From NCBI GenBank assembly GCA_023421735.1, contig JAEZSP010000056.1, positions 10,473 through 74,472 of the forward strand: a stretch of DNA of 64,000 bases, read 5' to 3'. The position numbers and the translations under genes are program-made. Of this stretch, positions 17,137 to 26,337 are shown piece after piece (position 1 is the first letter of the stretch; each line of letters begins with the position of its first letter). The notes under the pieces are model-generated. The model saw only the letters and a program-made list of their open reading frames with translations, did not search any database and had not been told where the DNA came from. This DNA is from Bacillota bacterium. GTDB taxonomy: Bacteria > Bacillota_A > Clostridia > Christensenellales > Aristaeellaceae.

Positions 17137-17724
17137 TCATTGGAATGTATTGGCGACTGCCTCCGGGAACAAGTCATAGACGCTGTGTCCCATCCGCGCC
17201 TGAAAAGCATCGAGGATGGAAAAACGGGCCTTGATCGCTTCCGCCAATACGGGCGTAATCCCGTGCCGGCGGATGACGTTCACGATCCGCTTCTCCATGA
17301 GGCAGACACCGTTGCCCCACGAAAGGGCATCGCAAAGTTGAATGAGATGATCAAAGTCGTCCATCTGCGTTTTGAGAATGTCGGCGAGCAGTTCTTCATC
17401 GGCCGTCGTCGCGTCGCGGGTGCCCATGTATGCTTCCGGCACGGGGTAGGGGAATGAGTGCGTCAGGCAAATGCGCGCCAATTCCGGCTCCCCCTTATCC
17501 AGAAGAAGCCGGTATCCCGCGAAGATGTGCCGAATGCCGTATACGCCCTCATACCGCCCGATGTCGTGCAGCGCACCGGAGATCCAGGCGCGCTCTGCGT
17601 CCATGCCGCACGCGGCGGCTATTTTTTCGGCTGCGTGGGCTACGCCGTGGGAATGGTCAAACCAAGGCCCGGGATTATGTCCGTTTGCCCATTGAAGAAG
17701 GGCCTCCGCTTCCCTGCGCGTCAT
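17137..17724 (-). CDS. HD-domain hydrolase in the glycogen operon
   Basis: 195 residues with an HD fold: HSHGVAHAAEKI (about 24-35), then ALHDIGRYEG (about 51-60) holding the metal-binding His-Asp pair, and later Asp residues around QLCDALSWG. Such proteins hydrolyse phosphate monoesters of nucleotides, but the substrate is unknown here. Its ATG overlaps the glgP stop by 4 nt. Confidence 0.75.
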   Translation of the reverse strand: MTRREAEALLQWANGHNPGPWFDHSHGVAHAAEKIAAACGMDAERAWISGALHDIGRYEGVYGIRHIFAGYRLLLDKGEPELARICLTHSFPYPVPEAYMGTRDATTADEELLADILKTQMDDFDHLIQLCDALSWGNGVCLMEKRIVNVIRRHGITPVLAEAIKARFSILDAFQARMGHSVYDLFPEAVANTFQ

Positions 17725-20174
17725 TCCGAAAAGTCCAGCGGCTTGAGGTGCCAGATTTGTTCGTTGTATTCGCGGATGGTGCGATCGGTCGAGAAAACGC
17801 CCGATTTTGCGGTATTTGTGATCGCCATCCTGAGCCACTTTTCGCGGTCCGCGTAATCCTGCATGAGCTTTCTGTGCGCGCCCATATATTCGTTCAGATC
17901 CTTCAACACGAAGTACGGATCGGCCATTCCGCCGCCGTCTCCAAACAGGAGCGCGTGGTAAATCTCCGAGAACAGCCGCGGGCTGCCCGGCTCGAGCGTG
18001 CCGTCGATGAGCTGCTCCATGCAGCGCCGGATCGCGGGCTGCGTTTCATAGACCTCGCTGGCGCGATAGGACGAGTAGCCGTGCTCCACCTGCTCAGCGG
18101 TAAGGCCGAAGATGTAGATGTTCTTGGGTCCCACTAGGTCGAAAATTTCGCAGTTCGCGCCGTCCATGGTGCCGATGGTCACCGCGCCGTTCATCATGAA
18201 CTTCATATTGCCGGTGCCGCTCGCTTCCTTGCCGGCGGTGGAAATCTGTTCGGAAACCTCCGTGGCGGGCATGAGGTACTCGGCCGCCGAGACGGAGTAG
18301 TTCTCCAGAAACACGATATTGATGAGCTTCGACGCCCTGGGGTGTTTTTTCACCAGATCGCCGATGGAGTTGATCAATTTGATGATCAGCTTCGCGCGCG
18401 TGTAGCCCGGCGATGCCTTCGCCCCGAAGATAAACGTCTTGGGCGGCATGTCGAAGCTCGGATTGTCGGCGATCCGGTTGTAGAGCATGAGGATGTGCAG
18501 TGCGTTCATCAACTGGCGCTTGTATTCGTGCAGCCTTTTGGCCTGCGCGTCAAAAATGCTGTCCGGATCGAGCCGGATGCCCTGCAGACGCTCGAAGCGG
18601 TTGGCGAGCAAAATCTTGTTTTCGCGTTTCACCGCCGCGAACTTCTCGCGGAATGCCGCGTCGTCTGCAAAGGGCAGGAGGGTTTCGAGAAGTTGCGGCT
18701 CCTTGCGCCATGCATCGCCGATCGCCTCACTGATGAGGCTTGAAAGCCCGGGGTTGGATTGGATGAGCCAGCGGCGGTGCGTGATGCCGTTGGTGATGGA
18801 GTGGAACTTCGAAGGCTTCATGACGTAGAAGTCGCGGAACGTCTGCTTTTTGAGGATGTCGGTATGGATTTTTGAGACGCCGTTCACGCTGTGGGAATAA
18901 GCGACCGCCAGATTTGCCATGTGCGCCTGCCCATAGGCGAGCACAGCCATGTGCCCGATCCGTTCCCACTGACCTGGATATACCTTCCAAAGCCGTGCGC
19001 ACAGGCGACGGTTCAGTTCCTCAATGATCATGTAGATGCGCGGAAGCTGACGGCGCAGAAGGTCTTCCGGCCACTTTTCGAGCGCCTCCGCCATGACGGT
19101 ATGGTTCGTGTATGCAAATATGCCGCGGCAGAGTTCTTCCGCCTCGTCCCATCCAAGTTCGTATTCGTCCATGAGGACGCGCATCAATTCGGGAATGGCG
19201 ATGGCAGGATGGGTGTCGTTGATGTGGATGGCGACCTTTTCCGGGAAAATGCGCCAGTTTTCGCCGTGCACTTCCACAAAATCACGCACCGCATACCGCA
19301 CCGACGCCGCGGAGAAGAAGTATTGCTGCTTGAGACGCAGCTCCTTGCCCTCCGCGGAATTGTCGTTGGGATAGAGAACCTTTGAGATGACCTCGGCAAG
19401 CTCGCGCTCGGCCATGGCCTTCACGTACTGCCCGGAATTGAACGACTCCATGTCAATCCGCTTGGGCGAGCGGGCTGACCATACGCGCAGCATGTTGACC
19501 ATGCAGTTGTCGTAACCGACGATCGGGATGTCATAGGGAACGGCTTCCACGGTCGTCGCGTCCACGGTGCGGAATTGCAGCCGCCCGTTTTCTTCGTATT
19601 CCTCCACGCGGCCGCCGAACTGGATTTCCTCCATCTGGTCGGGACGTGGTATTTCCCATATGTTCCCGGATTCGAGCCAGTTGTCCGGCACCTCGATCTG
19701 ATAGCCATCCACAATTTTCTGGCGGAAGAGTCCGTATTCGTACCGGATCGTGCAGCCCATGGCGGGCAGTTCGAGTGACGTCAGCGAGTCAAGGAAGCAA
19801 GCGGCGAGGCGTCCGAGCCCGCCATTGCCAAGGCCCGGCTCCGGTTCCAGCTCGAAGATCACGTCCCGGTCGATGCCCAGTTCGGTCAGCGCCTTCATGT
19901 ATGCCTTTTCGTTGACGAGATTCACCATGTTGTTGTGCAGCGCGCGACCGACCAAAAATTCCGCGCTGAGGTAGTACACCTTTTTAGCGCCTTCGCGTTT
20001 GCGTTCGCCGCGCGACTGCGTCCTTCTTTGCATCACCTCGTCGCGCACCGTCAGCGCGAGCGCCATATAGAGCTGTTGCGAGGTTGCGTCGGACAGCCCG
20101 CAGCCAAAGTTGTCGCTCAGTTTTTCGACAATCGACTCTTTTATCTCATCGGACGTCATGCGTTCGAATTTCAT
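17721..20174 (-). CDS. glgP: Glycogen/alpha-glucan phosphorylase
   Basis: 817 residues, full length for the family. It releases glucose-1-phosphate from alpha-1,4-glucan with pyridoxal phosphate. The PLP-binding segment KEASGTGNMKFMMNGAVTIG with its Lys, GNGGLGRLAACFLDS and HINDTHPA are plain. The ATG at 20174 follows GGGGTGATAGCA; a GTG nine bases earlier falls inside that ribosome site. It leads a coupled operon glgP-HD-GH13-lplA with its own promoter at 20206-20235. Confidence 0.95.
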   Translation of the reverse strand: MKFERMTSDEIKESIVEKLSDNFGCGLSDATSQQLYMALALTVRDEVMQRRTQSRGERKREGAKKVYYLSAEFLVGRALHNNMVNLVNEKAYMKALTELGIDRDVIFELEPEPGLGNGGLGRLAACFLDSLTSLELPAMGCTIRYEYGLFRQKIVDGYQIEVPDNWLESGNIWEIPRPDQMEEIQFGGRVEEYEENGRLQFRTVDATTVEAVPYDIPIVGYDNCMVNMLRVWSARSPKRIDMESFNSGQYVKAMAERELAEVISKVLYPNDNSAEGKELRLKQQYFFSAASVRYAVRDFVEVHGENWRIFPEKVAIHINDTHPAIAIPELMRVLMDEYELGWDEAEELCRGIFAYTNHTVMAEALEKWPEDLLRRQLPRIYMIIEELNRRLCARLWKVYPGQWERIGHMAVLAYGQAHMANLAVAYSHSVNGVSKIHTDILKKQTFRDFYVMKPSKFHSITNGITHRRWLIQSNPGLSSLISEAIGDAWRKEPQLLETLLPFADDAAFREKFAAVKRENKILLANRFERLQGIRLDPDSIFDAQAKRLHEYKRQLMNALHILMLYNRIADNPSFDMPPKTFIFGAKASPGYTRAKLIIKLINSIGDLVKKHPRASKLINIVFLENYSVSAAEYLMPATEVSEQISTAGKEASGTGNMKFMMNGAVTIGTMDGANCEIFDLVGPKNIYIFGLTAEQVEHGYSSYRASEVYETQPAIRRCMEQLIDGTLEPGSPRLFSEIYHALLFGDGGGMADPYFVLKDLNEYMGAHRKLMQDYADREKWLRMAITNTAKSGVFSTDRTIREYNEQIWHLKPLDFSE

Positions 20175-20205
20175 TGCTATCACCCCGTTTTGCGATTTAC
20201 GACCA

Positions 20206-20235
20206 ATTATAGCACAATTCGCGCTCTCGTGTAAA
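20206..20235 (-). promoter_or_regulatory. glgP operon promoter
   Basis: On the minus strand TTTACA (20230-20235), 18-bp spacer, TATAAT (20206-20211). The G-rich arm of an AGCGGGGG/CCCCCGCT inverted repeat (about 20235-20280) overlaps the upstream side and may end the incoming sulfatase transcript. Confidence 0.65.
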
Positions 20236-20285
20236 GCGGGGGAGGAAACGAGGTGCCGGAAACGCCATCCAGCCCCCGCTTCCTA

Positions 20286-21668
20286 TCATCTGAGGGTATG
20301 TTTTCGCCCCTCCAGCAACTGCGCCGTCACCCAGTTTGCGTTTGCGAAGGGATCGCCGTGCGCTTTCAGCTCCTCGTAAAGCGCATGCCGCATGTCCGAA
20401 AGGAGTCCCGCAAGCGAGGCATCACAGATCAGGTTTTCCTTTTCGCCGGGATCGGTCTCAAGATCATATAATTCGTCGATGTCCGTGAGGTTCCAAATGT
20501 ACTTGTAGCGCGCGCCCCGGATCATGCGGTTCGAATACAGCCCGAATTGCTGCCCGTTTGAGGAAGAAGTGATGTACTGCCTGGGGTGTTGATCCTCGGT
20601 TTCGCAAAGCGGCAGGCGTCTGCCGTGCAGAACGTCCGGTTTTTCAAGGCCCATTAAATCGTAGATCGTATAGGCGATGTCGAGACTTCCGGAGACGAAC
20701 GAATCCGTCCGGTACTGTCCATATCCCGGCGCCTTCAAACACAATGGTATGCGCGTATTGTCCTCGAACAGCACATAGTGCTTGTCCAGCATCTGGTGGC
20801 TTCCGCACATGTCGCCGTGATCGGACGTGAAAACGATGACCGTATTGTCCGCTTGTCCGGTTTCCTGTAAAACTTGTAAAATTTTTCCCAGCGCATCGTC
20901 CAGCTGTGAAATCATGCCGAAATAGCGCGCGACCATGGGCTGATAGTCCGCCCACGTCATATCCTCCTGCCGCCAGTTGAGCATCTGCTGGCGCTGGCAG
21001 TAAGGCTTGCAATGGAATGGGTCGCCGAATCCGTCCCACGGCGGAATTTCTGACGGGTCGTACATGGACGCGAACGGTTCGGAGGGTTGGCAGGGCAAAT
21101 GCGGAATGCCGAGGTCGAACCACATGTGCCACGGCGCGCCGGAATCCGCATAAGACCTGAGAAGATCGCACGTCCGGTCGGCCATCCAATGGGTTACGCT
21201 GTCTTCGAGCGGAATCGGGCTCGTGCAGCCCAGCCAGCCGCCTTCCCATTTGGCGTTTGGATGCTTCCCTGTCTGGAACTTCTTGTGATCCGCCATGTCG
21301 ACGACGTCCGTGTACCCAAAATCGCGCGGTCCACATGTGGGGGAGATATGCCATTTTCCGATATATCCGCCCCGATACCCCAACGCATCGAGCTGCTCCG
21401 GCCACGTCTTGCCCGTCGGCTTCGCGGTGGGCGTCATGAAAAAATCGTAGTTCCACATTGCGCCAAACGAGTCCGGATGCAGCCCGTTGACCAGCGATTG
21501 CCTGACCGGCGCGCAAACGGGCAAAGGCGTAAACGCACGGGTAAAAACAGCGCTCTCGCCTGCCAGGCGGTCGATGTGCGGCGTCGATACCGGGCGGATT
21601 CCCCGGTATCCCGGACAATCGTGCCGGAACTGATCCGCCAGCAGAATGAGTAAATTCGGTCGTCCCAT
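20286..21668 (-). CDS. Cys-type sulfatase
   Basis: 460 residues. The sulfatase motif is C52-A-P-V-R56, a Cys-type site that would be converted to formylglycine. Metal ligands are present in LADQFRHDCPG and FTSDHGDMCG, and GGYIGKWH is typical. The DHGD and CAPVR pattern is nearest to choline-sulfatase or heparan-type sulfatases, but the substrate is not known. No signal peptide is seen, so it acts in the cytoplasm or is exported otherwise. The ATG at 21668 follows TGGAGGTATGT. A terminator-like hairpin lies between it and the upstream oxidoreductase gene. Confidence 0.88.
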   Translation of the reverse strand: MGRPNLLILLADQFRHDCPGYRGIRPVSTPHIDRLAGESAVFTRAFTPLPVCAPVRQSLVNGLHPDSFGAMWNYDFFMTPTAKPTGKTWPEQLDALGYRGGYIGKWHISPTCGPRDFGYTDVVDMADHKKFQTGKHPNAKWEGGWLGCTSPIPLEDSVTHWMADRTCDLLRSYADSGAPWHMWFDLGIPHLPCQPSEPFASMYDPSEIPPWDGFGDPFHCKPYCQRQQMLNWRQEDMTWADYQPMVARYFGMISQLDDALGKILQVLQETGQADNTVIVFTSDHGDMCGSHQMLDKHYVLFEDNTRIPLCLKAPGYGQYRTDSFVSGSLDIAYTIYDLMGLEKPDVLHGRRLPLCETEDQHPRQYITSSSNGQQFGLYSNRMIRGARYKYIWNLTDIDELYDLETDPGEKENLICDASLAGLLSDMRHALYEELKAHGDPFANANWVTAQLLEGRKHTLR

Positions 21669-21710
21669 ACATACCTCCAAAATCGACAGAACCCCCAACG
21701 AGGGGGGAAT

Positions 21711-21752
21711 GAAAGAAGAACGGGTCGCTCGGGGTTGAGGCCCCGAGCGATC
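21711..21752 (-). terminator. Probable terminator after the second Gfo/Idh gene
   Basis: GTCGCTCGGGG and CCCCGAGCGATC (21724-21734 with 21741-21751) form a strong stem with a 6-base loop. On the minus strand TTCTTCTTTC follows. A smaller CCCCC/GGGGG hairpin lies at 21692-21706. The stem sequence closely resembles the one after glyA's coding region at 56916-56954. Confidence 0.55.
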
Positions 21753-21770
21753 CGATGGATCCCGCGCTTT

Positions 21771-22886
21771 TTACCAGACGTAGCGAATGTCGCCGTGGAC
21801 GGGCGGCAGCCTGTGGGGGACGACGACCTCGCCGCCGTTCTCATAGGACTCGATCGCCGCGAAGGTGTACTCGAGGGTCGCGAGTGCGTCGCGGCCGGAG
21901 GCGCGGATATATTCGCGCGGCACCTTGTTGGTGAGGTCTTCCAGCCACGCGTTGATGCGCACGGGGAAGGTGGCGTTGAAGGTCTTGATGCCGGTGTCGA
22001 ACACTTCGGGCTCGAGGGAGGCCTGCGCCATGGTGGGCAGCTGGCCGTTCTGCTGCTGGGGGTTCCAATACAGGAGCTTTTCGGTGCAGTTTTCGATTGC
22101 GAAGGTGCCCTTGGTGCCGGTGTGCTCGTAGCTCCACCATCCGCCATAGCCGAAGGCCGCATCGCCGCGCTGGGAGATCAGGTGGCCAAAGCCGCCGTTT
22201 GCGAACTTGACGTGGATGGAGTTGACAGAAAGCATCGGATCCTCGGCGGTGTAGCGAACGCCGGGCTTATCGAGGAATGCCTGCACGGCAACGATGTCGC
22301 CGCAGAAATAGCGCATGACGGAGAAGGGATGCGCGCAGAAGGCCTTCAGGTGGGAATAGGGCGTCTGCCAACGCGGAGAGCCCGCACCGTTATAGGTGCC
22401 CTGCCAGCCGTTGAAGCCGACCTTGTGGATGCAGTACAGAAGCTGGCCGATTTTGCCATCCTTCTGCATGTCCTTGGCGCGATCCGCGGTTTTGGTGAAA
22501 TAGTGGTTCAGGTCGCAGCCGAGATAGAGGTTCTTATCTGCCGCGTACTTGACGAGCGTGCGCGCGTCCTCGACGTCCGCGCAGATGGGCTTCTCGACGA
22601 GCACGTGCTTGCCCGCCGCGAGGCACTGCATAGCGGGCTCGAAGTGCAAAGAGCCGTTGTCATAGCCGGAGGTGGTGATCGAAACCGCCTCGACCTCGGG
22701 GCAGGCATCGAGCATGTCCTTGATGGAGTAGAACGCCTTGCAGCCGAATTTTTCCGCGGCCTTGTCCGCCTTTTCCTTTACAAGATCGACGACGGCCACG
22801 AGCTCGGCAAGCTCGTTTTCGCTGTAGCAGGTCGCGTGCGTGTTACCGATGCCACCCATTCCGATGACGGCTACCTTGATTGCCAT
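21771..22886 (-). CDS. Gfo/Idh/MocA family oxidoreductase
   Basis: 371 residues. The N-terminal Rossmann fold opens VAVIGMGGIGNTH (dinucleotide binding), EKP follows at about 98 (KHVLVEKPIC), and the C-terminal alpha/beta domain holds HPFSVMRYF. These enzymes oxidise or isomerise sugars, inositols or sugar acids with NAD(P). The start overlaps the end of the AraC gene by 16 nt and has a GAGGAGGAAACAAC site. It shares an operon with a second, divergent Gfo/Idh gene, two sulfatase-fold enzymes and an isomerase. Confidence 0.9.
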   Translation of the reverse strand: MAIKVAVIGMGGIGNTHATCYSENELAELVAVVDLVKEKADKAAEKFGCKAFYSIKDMLDACPEVEAVSITTSGYDNGSLHFEPAMQCLAAGKHVLVEKPICADVEDARTLVKYAADKNLYLGCDLNHYFTKTADRAKDMQKDGKIGQLLYCIHKVGFNGWQGTYNGAGSPRWQTPYSHLKAFCAHPFSVMRYFCGDIVAVQAFLDKPGVRYTAEDPMLSVNSIHVKFANGGFGHLISQRGDAAFGYGGWWSYEHTGTKGTFAIENCTEKLLYWNPQQQNGQLPTMAQASLEPEVFDTGIKTFNATFPVRINAWLEDLTNKVPREYIRASGRDALATLEYTFAAIESYENGGEVVVPHRLPPVHGDIRYVW

Positions 22887-23770
22887 GTTGTTTCCTCCTC
22901 GTCATTGAATAACTGTTGTTCCGCGTATTGTTTGCGGTATTGGGAGGGCGTCACGCCCAATTGGTTCTTGAATTCCCGGGAGAAATGGCAGAGATTCTTG
23001 AAACCCACCTGACGCGATACGTCCGTCACCGACTCTCCCCCGGCGAGCAGTTCCATTGCCCGCGCAAAGCGGTATCTGCGCAGGTATTCGACCGGCGCGA
23101 TGCCCGTCACCTGCTTGAACTGGCGGGAAAAATAGTCGTTCGAGACGCCGATGTGCTCGGCGATGTCGTGGATGGTGAGTTCGTCCTGATAATGTTTATC
23201 GATGTACTGAAGCGCCTGTGTCACATAGCCCATGTACGTGCGCTTTTCCTGCATGTCGGAAAGATGATGCTGGAAGATGCGCCCGCAGTGTACGACCAGA
23301 GACGTCATGTACGATTCGAGCAGAAGATCCCAACCGGCCATGCGCTTTTGATATTCCTGCGTCATGTCCTCCAGAAGCTGCGTCACCGCGCTTCGTTCCT
23401 GCAATTCGAGGTGTGCGTGCATGAATCCGTCGTAGTTGGGGTTCAGAAGGCTGTTCACGCCCGGAATCAGGTTCAGCTTCTCGGTGAGCGGTCCGAACGA
23501 CTCGGCGGTGAACATGCAGTTATAGAGCTTGATGTCCCGGTTGCACATGTACCGGTGCGTCTTTCCCGGCGGAATGATGAAAAGATCACCCGCCATCAAA
23601 AGGGTCATCCTGCTCGCCATATCGTGCAGGCAATAGCCATCCGAGATGTAGACGAGCTCGAAATAATCGTGATCGTGGATCGTCACCGATTCGTGCGCCG
23701 TCTTGAGCGCGACGATCTCGGGATCGCCCGCTGTCAGGTACCTGCTGATGCGGATCGTACGATCTGGCAT
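22871..23770 (-). CDS. AraC-family transcriptional regulator
   Basis: 299 residues: an N-terminal cupin-like sensor (IHDHDYFELVYISDGYC, AGDLFIIPPGKTHRY) and two C-terminal helix-turn-helices (about 205-290; LTIHDIAEHIGVSNDYFSRQ and VTDVSRQVGFKNLCHFSREF). It probably senses a sugar released by the encoded enzymes and activates the cluster. It sits inside the operon rather than divergent to it, so regulation would be autogenous. The ATG follows AAGGAGGGCGACGAT. Confidence 0.9.
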   Translation of the reverse strand: MPDRTIRISRYLTAGDPEIVALKTAHESVTIHDHDYFELVYISDGYCLHDMASRMTLLMAGDLFIIPPGKTHRYMCNRDIKLYNCMFTAESFGPLTEKLNLIPGVNSLLNPNYDGFMHAHLELQERSAVTQLLEDMTQEYQKRMAGWDLLLESYMTSLVVHCGRIFQHHLSDMQEKRTYMGYVTQALQYIDKHYQDELTIHDIAEHIGVSNDYFSRQFKQVTGIAPVEYLRRYRFARAMELLAGGESVTDVSRQVGFKNLCHFSREFKNQLGVTPSQYRKQYAEQQLFNDEEETTWQSR

Positions 23771-23795
23771 ATCGTCGCCCTCCTTTGCTTGATCG

Positions 23796-24818
23796 TTATT
23801 TGGCATCCTCCGGATACATTTCGTCCATATAGACGATCTTGCCCGTGTCGAGTGAACGGATCGCCGCATGGATCACCTTTTGTGCCTCGAGACCCTGCAG
23901 TCCCGACCCGTCGATCATGTCCGGCGCGTCGCCGCGGTCAACCTGCACAACGAAGTTGTGGATGCGGTCCCGGAACGTATCCTCGAATGTGCTGAACTCG
24001 GATTCGAACACCGGGTTGGTGTACTGAAGTTTCGTGTAGTCGCCCGCCGGATAGAGCGTCGCCTGATGCCACATATCTTCGAAGATCAGCCGTCCCTTGA
24101 GACCGGCGACCTCGCAGCGCTCCATGGGGTGCCCGCGCTTGATGTCGTAAGAGGAGGTGAGATGCCCGACCGCGCCGCACTTGAACTTAAAGTTCATCGA
24201 TGCGGTCGACCAGATCGTCCGGCCCGGCGCCTTCATTGCGAAGCATTGCACCGCTTCAAAGTCGCCCATAAAGTAGCGCATGATCTCGATGGAGTGCGGG
24301 TTCAGCGCCTTGAGATGGTAATAGGGGGAGGGATAATCCTCCGGCTTTCCAATCCACAGCGCCATGTTGCAGAAAAGCAGATCGCCCAGACGTCCCTCGT
24401 CCTGCCATTTCTTCGCCGTGCGCGCGGCGTCCGTGAAGCGGTGGTTGAAGTCGAGCGCGAAGCAGCGATTGAGCCGCTTGGCTGTTTCAACCATCTCGCG
24501 CGCATGGTCGATCCGGTCTGAAATCGGCTTTTCGGTCAGTACGTGACAGCCGAATTCCAGTGCCTGCATGGTCGGGAGATAGTGATCCGACGAGTATTCA
24601 TAGCCGCCGGTACACACACTCACAAGATCGGGCTTTTCCGTTTTCAGCATGTCGTCCACGGACAGATAATACGGCACGCCGTATGTCTCCCCGCCTGCTT
24701 TTGCGCGGTCTTCATTGACATCACAAACGCCAACCAATGTCACGAGGGATTCTTTTTTGTAGATGCGGCAATGCCTGTTCCCGATCGGGCCCATGCCGAT
24801 GACGCAAACTCTAAGCAT
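23796..24818 (-). CDS. Gfo/Idh/MocA family oxidoreductase
   Basis: 340 residues with VCVIGMGPIGNRHCR at the N-terminus (dinucleotide binding), LTEKPISD at about 95 and LNPHSIEIMRYFMG in the catalytic domain. It differs clearly from the other copy in the operon, so the two likely act on different intermediates, for instance one oxidising and the other reducing in a redox-neutral epimerisation. The ATG follows GAAGGAGAATTCATC. Confidence 0.9.
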   Translation of the reverse strand: MLRVCVIGMGPIGNRHCRIYKKESLVTLVGVCDVNEDRAKAGGETYGVPYYLSVDDMLKTEKPDLVSVCTGGYEYSSDHYLPTMQALEFGCHVLTEKPISDRIDHAREMVETAKRLNRCFALDFNHRFTDAARTAKKWQDEGRLGDLLFCNMALWIGKPEDYPSPYYHLKALNPHSIEIMRYFMGDFEAVQCFAMKAPGRTIWSTASMNFKFKCGAVGHLTSSYDIKRGHPMERCEVAGLKGRLIFEDMWHQATLYPAGDYTKLQYTNPVFESEFSTFEDTFRDRIHNFVVQVDRGDAPDMIDGSGLQGLEAQKVIHAAIRSLDTGKIVYMDEMYPEDAK

Positions 24819-24920
24819 GATGAATTCTCCTTCAGGTGTTGTCCGCATCCTGAGCCGCCGGGCGCGAAGCCTCATTGCCGCGCGCCCGTCCGCCTCCGGG
24901 GAGGGTGCCGCCCCGAAAGG

Positions 24921-26321
24921 TTACTTCTTCTGCTGGAGGGAAACCGCCTGCTGGACGGAGCCGATGTAGAGGCCGTCGTATGCCTGCTGCGAGGTCTCGT
25001 ACGGGCCGTTCCAATTCGGGTTCGCGTGCCAGTTGAGGTTGGTGTACATCGGGTTCGTGCGCCCGGTTTCGGATTCGCGCTTGGCAATGTAGGCTTCCAT
25101 TTTGCTCGTGAGTACCTCAACGACGTCCTTGCGCTCGTCCGCGAGGTTGTGAAGCTCCTTCGGATCATCCACGAGGTTGTACAGCTCGACCGGGGGCTTG
25201 AAGTGGAGGTCGGGCTCCAGCGCGCGGATGAGCTTCCACTCCGGCGTGCGCCAGCCGTGCTTGCGCATCCAGGTGCACTCGGTGATGTAGAACTCGTCTT
25301 CCGCCGCGACGGTCTCGCCGTTCATGAGCGGGGTAAGACTGCGTCCGTTGAAGCCGAAGCCTTCCTTCTCGATGCCCAGAACGTCCAGGATCGTCGGGGT
25401 GACGTCCTTGAGCTGGCAAATGTTGTCATAACGCTGGCCGGGCGCGATGTGTCCCTTCCAAACGAGCGCGAAGGGCACGACGAGCGTGCACTCGTACAGA
25501 CCGTGATGGTCATAATAGCAGTCATGCTCATTGAGCGTCTCGCCGTGGTCGGAGACGAAGACGACCAGCGTCTCTTCCTCGATGCCCATGGACTGAAGCT
25601 TCGTGATCACCTGACGGATGGCGCTGTCGAGGTAAGTGACGGAGGCGTCATACTGCGCGTCGACGTACTTGTCGGATGTGCAGCCCTCGGGGATCCAGCT
25701 CCTGATGTAATCGCGGAAGGGCTTGAAGTTAAACAGGCCTTCGAGAGACTTGTCTTCGGGGTCGTTGTACACGCCCTGGAAGAACATGTCCTGGAACGGC
25801 TGGGGTGCGAGATAGGGGGAGTGGGGATCCATGTAGCGGATGAAGAGGAACCAGGGCTTCTCCTCTGCCTGAAGCCGCTCCATCTCGGGGATCACGACGT
25901 TGTTGCAGTTCTGCGCCTTGTGCGCGCGGCCGTCCTCGTGATCGGCGCCCCAGCCCTTGAACTCAAGATAAGTGTCGTAGCCGCGCCCGCCCGCGTTGCC
26001 CTTGAAGCCGACGCAGGTGGTGTTATAGCCGTTGTCCTTCAAAATTTCTGAAAGCATCTTGACGCCCGGGGCGACCTGATTGTCGTGCGCCTTGTGGCGA
26101 AGCGCCACAACGTCGGTGCCAAAGCAGTCCTGACCGGTCAGCATGCAGGAATAGCCCGGTGTGGTGGGGATGGAGGCGGAGAACATTTGCGTGAAGGACG
26201 CGCCGTTTTTGATGTAGTCCGACATGTGGGGGGTGGTGAGCCGCTCGTAGCCGTACTCGCTCATGCGGTTGCGGCGCAGACTGTCGATGCCGAAAAACAG
26301 GATATTCGGTTTCTTGGACAT
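24921..26321 (-). CDS. Sulfatase-like hydrolase with Thr at the nucleophile position
   Basis: 466 residues of the alkaline phosphatase superfamily. Metal motifs are kept: FGIDSLR near the start, FVSDHGETL and YYDHHGLYE. The usual C/S-x-P-S-R site reads T53-T54-P55-G56-Y57, so neither Cys nor Ser is available for formylglycine and the conserved Arg is gone. Thr nucleophiles occur in phosphatases, phosphodiesterases and LtaS or phosphoethanolamine-transferase relatives. It may therefore cleave a phosphate ester or transfer a head group rather than act as a sulfatase. There is no signal peptide. Confidence 0.85.
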   Translation of the reverse strand: MSKKPNILFFGIDSLRRNRMSEYGYERLTTPHMSDYIKNGASFTQMFSASIPTTPGYSCMLTGQDCFGTDVVALRHKAHDNQVAPGVKMLSEILKDNGYNTTCVGFKGNAGGRGYDTYLEFKGWGADHEDGRAHKAQNCNNVVIPEMERLQAEEKPWFLFIRYMDPHSPYLAPQPFQDMFFQGVYNDPEDKSLEGLFNFKPFRDYIRSWIPEGCTSDKYVDAQYDASVTYLDSAIRQVITKLQSMGIEEETLVVFVSDHGETLNEHDCYYDHHGLYECTLVVPFALVWKGHIAPGQRYDNICQLKDVTPTILDVLGIEKEGFGFNGRSLTPLMNGETVAAEDEFYITECTWMRKHGWRTPEWKLIRALEPDLHFKPPVELYNLVDDPKELHNLADERKDVVEVLTSKMEAYIAKRESETGRTNPMYTNLNWHANPNWNGPYETSQQAYDGLYIGSVQQAVSLQQKK

Positions 26322-26337
26322 TTTATTTTTCCTCCCG

